This document shows positions 6,493-7,133 of a stretch of 7,133 nucleotides of DNA, piece by piece. The position numbers and the translations under genes are program-made. How positions within the stretch are numbered: the stretch's first letter is position 1; each line of letters begins with the position of its first letter. The notes below the pieces were generated by a model that was given only the letters and a program-made list of their open reading frames with translations, searched no databases and had not been told where the DNA came from. Source of the stretch: RGIG7213 sp045636245 (GTDB lineage: Bacteria > Bacillota > Clostridia > Oscillospirales > CAG-272); contig JAZTXA010000157.1 of the NCBI GenBank assembly GCA_045636245.1, positions 1-7,133 of the forward strand, read 5' to 3'.

Positions 6493-6866
6493 CAATTCTC
6501 CCAATGTTTTTCAATAAGTGATATGGCGTCTTCTTTCGAAAGCCCCATTTGTTTAAGTGACGACACGATACCGCCCACATTGTTTTCAAGAAGCTGTATG
6601 CGTATACGCTCTGCTTTTTCACTGTCAAGCGACATATAGCTTTTTGCACCTGCACGTGATTCGATAAGCCCCTCGTCCTCAAGCATCTTATATGCCTTTT
6701 GTATCGTGTTCGGGTTTATACCGAGTAAGGCTGACAAAACTCGTCTTGACGGAAGCTCATCTCCGTTTTGTACAATACCTGCAACAACGCCTCTTTTTAT
6801 GTGCCTGAGTATTTGTAAATATATCGGTATACCGTTTTCTTGTATAAAATCTTCAAAGGAAATCAA
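6492..6866 (-). CDS. GntR-family transcriptional regulator, YtrA subfamily
   Basis: A 124-aa DNA-binding regulator and first gene of the operon. The N-terminal winged helix-turn-helix spans about residues 10-78: PIYLQILRHIKRGV (14-27), GDELPSRR (35-42), the recognition-helix region NPNTIQKAYKMLEDEGLIESRAG (51-73, abbreviated positions), then a wing ending near Y77. Only about 45 residues follow, forming a short helical tail (about 82-122) used for dimerisation in YtrA members, with no room for the FadR- or UTRA-type ligand domains. The start is TTG at 6866, chosen because GGAGG lies 7 nt upstream and the domain begins here. The frame stays open to 7115 but that part runs through promoter and repeat DNA. 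YtrA-type repressors usually control their own ABC operon, and the dyad over the promoter fits that. A TTG start may keep repressor levels low. Confidence 0.93.
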   Translation of the reverse strand: MISFEDFIQENGIPIYLQILRHIKRGVVAGIVQNGDELPSRRVLSALLGINPNTIQKAYKMLEDEGLIESRAGAKSYMSLDSEKAERIRIQLLENNVGGIVSSLKQMGLSKEDAISLIEKHWEN

Positions 6867-6871
6867 ATAAG

Positions 6872-6878
6872 CACCTCC
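6872..6878 (-). promoter_or_regulatory. Ribosome binding site fixing the TTG start of the GntR gene
   Basis: GGAGGTG on the minus strand has its GGAGG core 7 nt before the TTG at 6866. No ATG or GTG in this frame is comparably placed, which is the main reason for calling a TTG start. Confidence 0.8.
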
Positions 6879-6880
6879 AA

Positions 6881-6889
6881 ACTGTATTA
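6881..6889. promoter_or_regulatory. Possible third operator half-site next to the ribosome binding site
   Basis: ACTGTATTA on the plus strand is an exact copy of 6908-6916, the left arm region of the promoter dyad, 27 bp away. It sits in the leader just before the ribosome binding site. The match may be chance, but the distance is between two and three helical turns and the location fits an auxiliary repressor site. Confidence 0.35.
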
Positions 6890-6906
6890 GTCGAGTAACA
6901 CGGTTT

Positions 6907-6932
6907 AACTGTATTATACACATAGTACAGTT
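6907..6932. promoter_or_regulatory. Candidate GntR operator overlapping the -10 box
   Basis: AACTGTA (6907-6913) and TACAGTT (6926-6932) are perfect inverted arms separated by 12 bp. The dyad covers the -10 box and most of the promoter spacer, so binding would block polymerase. Layout and sequence resemble the YtrA-type operator I recall from Bacillus subtilis (AGTGTA, about 13 bp, AACACT). Binding by the downstream GntR protein is inferred. Confidence 0.6.
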
Positions 6933-6941
6933 GCTTGTCAA
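6913..6941 (-). promoter_or_regulatory. Consensus sigma-A promoter of the GntR/ABC operon
   Basis: On the minus strand, TTGACA (6936-6941) and TATAAT (6913-6918) are both perfect consensus hexamers with a 17-bp spacer. The start of transcription would fall near 6905, giving a leader of about 40 nt before the TTG. A promoter this strong in front of a TTG-started repressor gene fits tight repression with high induced output. Confidence 0.88.
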
Positions 6942-6996
6942 TACCTTTTTGAAAAAAAGTATTTCATAATTTTGTTTCGCTTTAAATTTTCTAAAT

Positions 6997-7062
6997 AGAT
7001 TTCCGCAGGAAATCTGCGCCATTCGCCTGCGGGCAGTCCTGCGGACTGTGGGGGCGCAGGCG
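6997..7062. repeat. Compound inverted repeat, copy 2 of a dispersed element
   Basis: AGATTTCC (6997-7004) pairs with GGAAATCT (7008-7015) around GCA. CGCCTGCG (7024-7031) pairs perfectly with CGCAGGCG (7055-7062), and CAGTCC (7034-7039) with GGACTG (7043-7048) around TGC. The first 24 nt and the CCTGCG/CGCAGG arms match copy 1 in the same order and orientation, but the innermost stem has a different sequence. It lies 55 bp upstream of the operon promoter and may end transcription from, or belong to the trailer of, a gene beyond the window. Confidence 0.8.
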
Positions 7063-7133
7063 AGGCGTCTATATAATGGTGGGACGACGTCATCGGCGTC
7101 CCGTCCCAAACCCATTCAATCACATTTCGTGCG
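7063..7133. other. Non-coding edge segment with a GC-rich hairpin
   Basis: No credible gene is seen here. GGGACG (7081-7086) pairs with CGTCCC (7097-7102) across a 10-nt loop, and the CGTCCC arm is partly repeated at 7102-7107. The segment directly follows repeat copy 2 and may be part of a longer version of the same element, because copy 1 lacks it. Open frames through it have low-complexity, Arg/Pro-rich translations typical of spurious ORFs in repeats. Confidence 0.45.

Noticed and set aside
6374..6682. Minus-strand frame of 102 codons across the GntR/permease junction
   Set aside because: It overlaps two well-supported genes in another frame and has no domain or ribosome binding site.
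6867..7115. N-terminal extension of the GntR frame to about 207 residues
   Set aside because: The extension passes through the promoter, operator and repeat. Its translation is Arg/Ala-rich and unlike any GntR N-terminus, and a good ribosome binding site sits at the internal TTG.
1..7133. CRISPR array, tRNA/rRNA, transposase or att-site signals
   Set aside because: No regularly spaced repeats, cloverleaf-like segments, rRNA-like blocks or recombinase genes were seen by eye. Two repeat copies about 6.5 kb apart are not an array.

Overview
The window looks like a chromosomal segment of a low-GC Gram-positive anaerobe of the class Clostridia, probably Oscillospiraceae/Ruminococcus-like. This is inferred from AT-rich DNA, strong Shine-Dalgarno sites, consensus housekeeping promoters with 17-bp spacers, a YtrA-type GntR/ABC cassette, a YitT protein and an AraM-type dehydrogenase. 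The species cannot be named from the sequence alone. Every supported gene lies on the minus strand, so the window reads right to left.

Right end (7133 to about 6867): GC-rich inverted-repeat DNA (repeat copy 2 and a further hairpin), followed by a near-perfect sigma-A promoter that overlaps a candidate operator.

6866 to 3239: a tightly packed five-gene operon. It encodes a 124-aa GntR/YtrA-family repressor with a TTG start, two small membrane proteins (249 and 160 aa) that look like the permease parts, an ABC ATPase (244 aa), and a 436-aa membrane-anchored or secreted protein whose C-terminal half looks like a beta-propeller. Junctions overlap by 1, 17, 4 and 4 nt, and a 13-bp stem-loop follows the last gene. 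The likely reading is a self-regulated ABC exporter or envelope-stress system with its own extracytoplasmic partner. The substrate is unknown.

3192 to 1585: a second transcription unit with its own promoter. It encodes an 82-aa two-helix membrane protein and, 19 nt later, a 420-aa lipoprotein of unknown function.

1567 to 592: its own promoter and a YitT-family membrane protein with a C-terminal DUF2179 domain.

580 to 503: repeat copy 1, a compound hairpin related to copy 2 but with a different central stem. From 478 to the left edge lies the N-terminal part of an sn-glycerol-1-phosphate dehydrogenase (AraM/EgsA type), cut by the window.

No rRNA, tRNA, CRISPR array, transposase or phage gene was seen.
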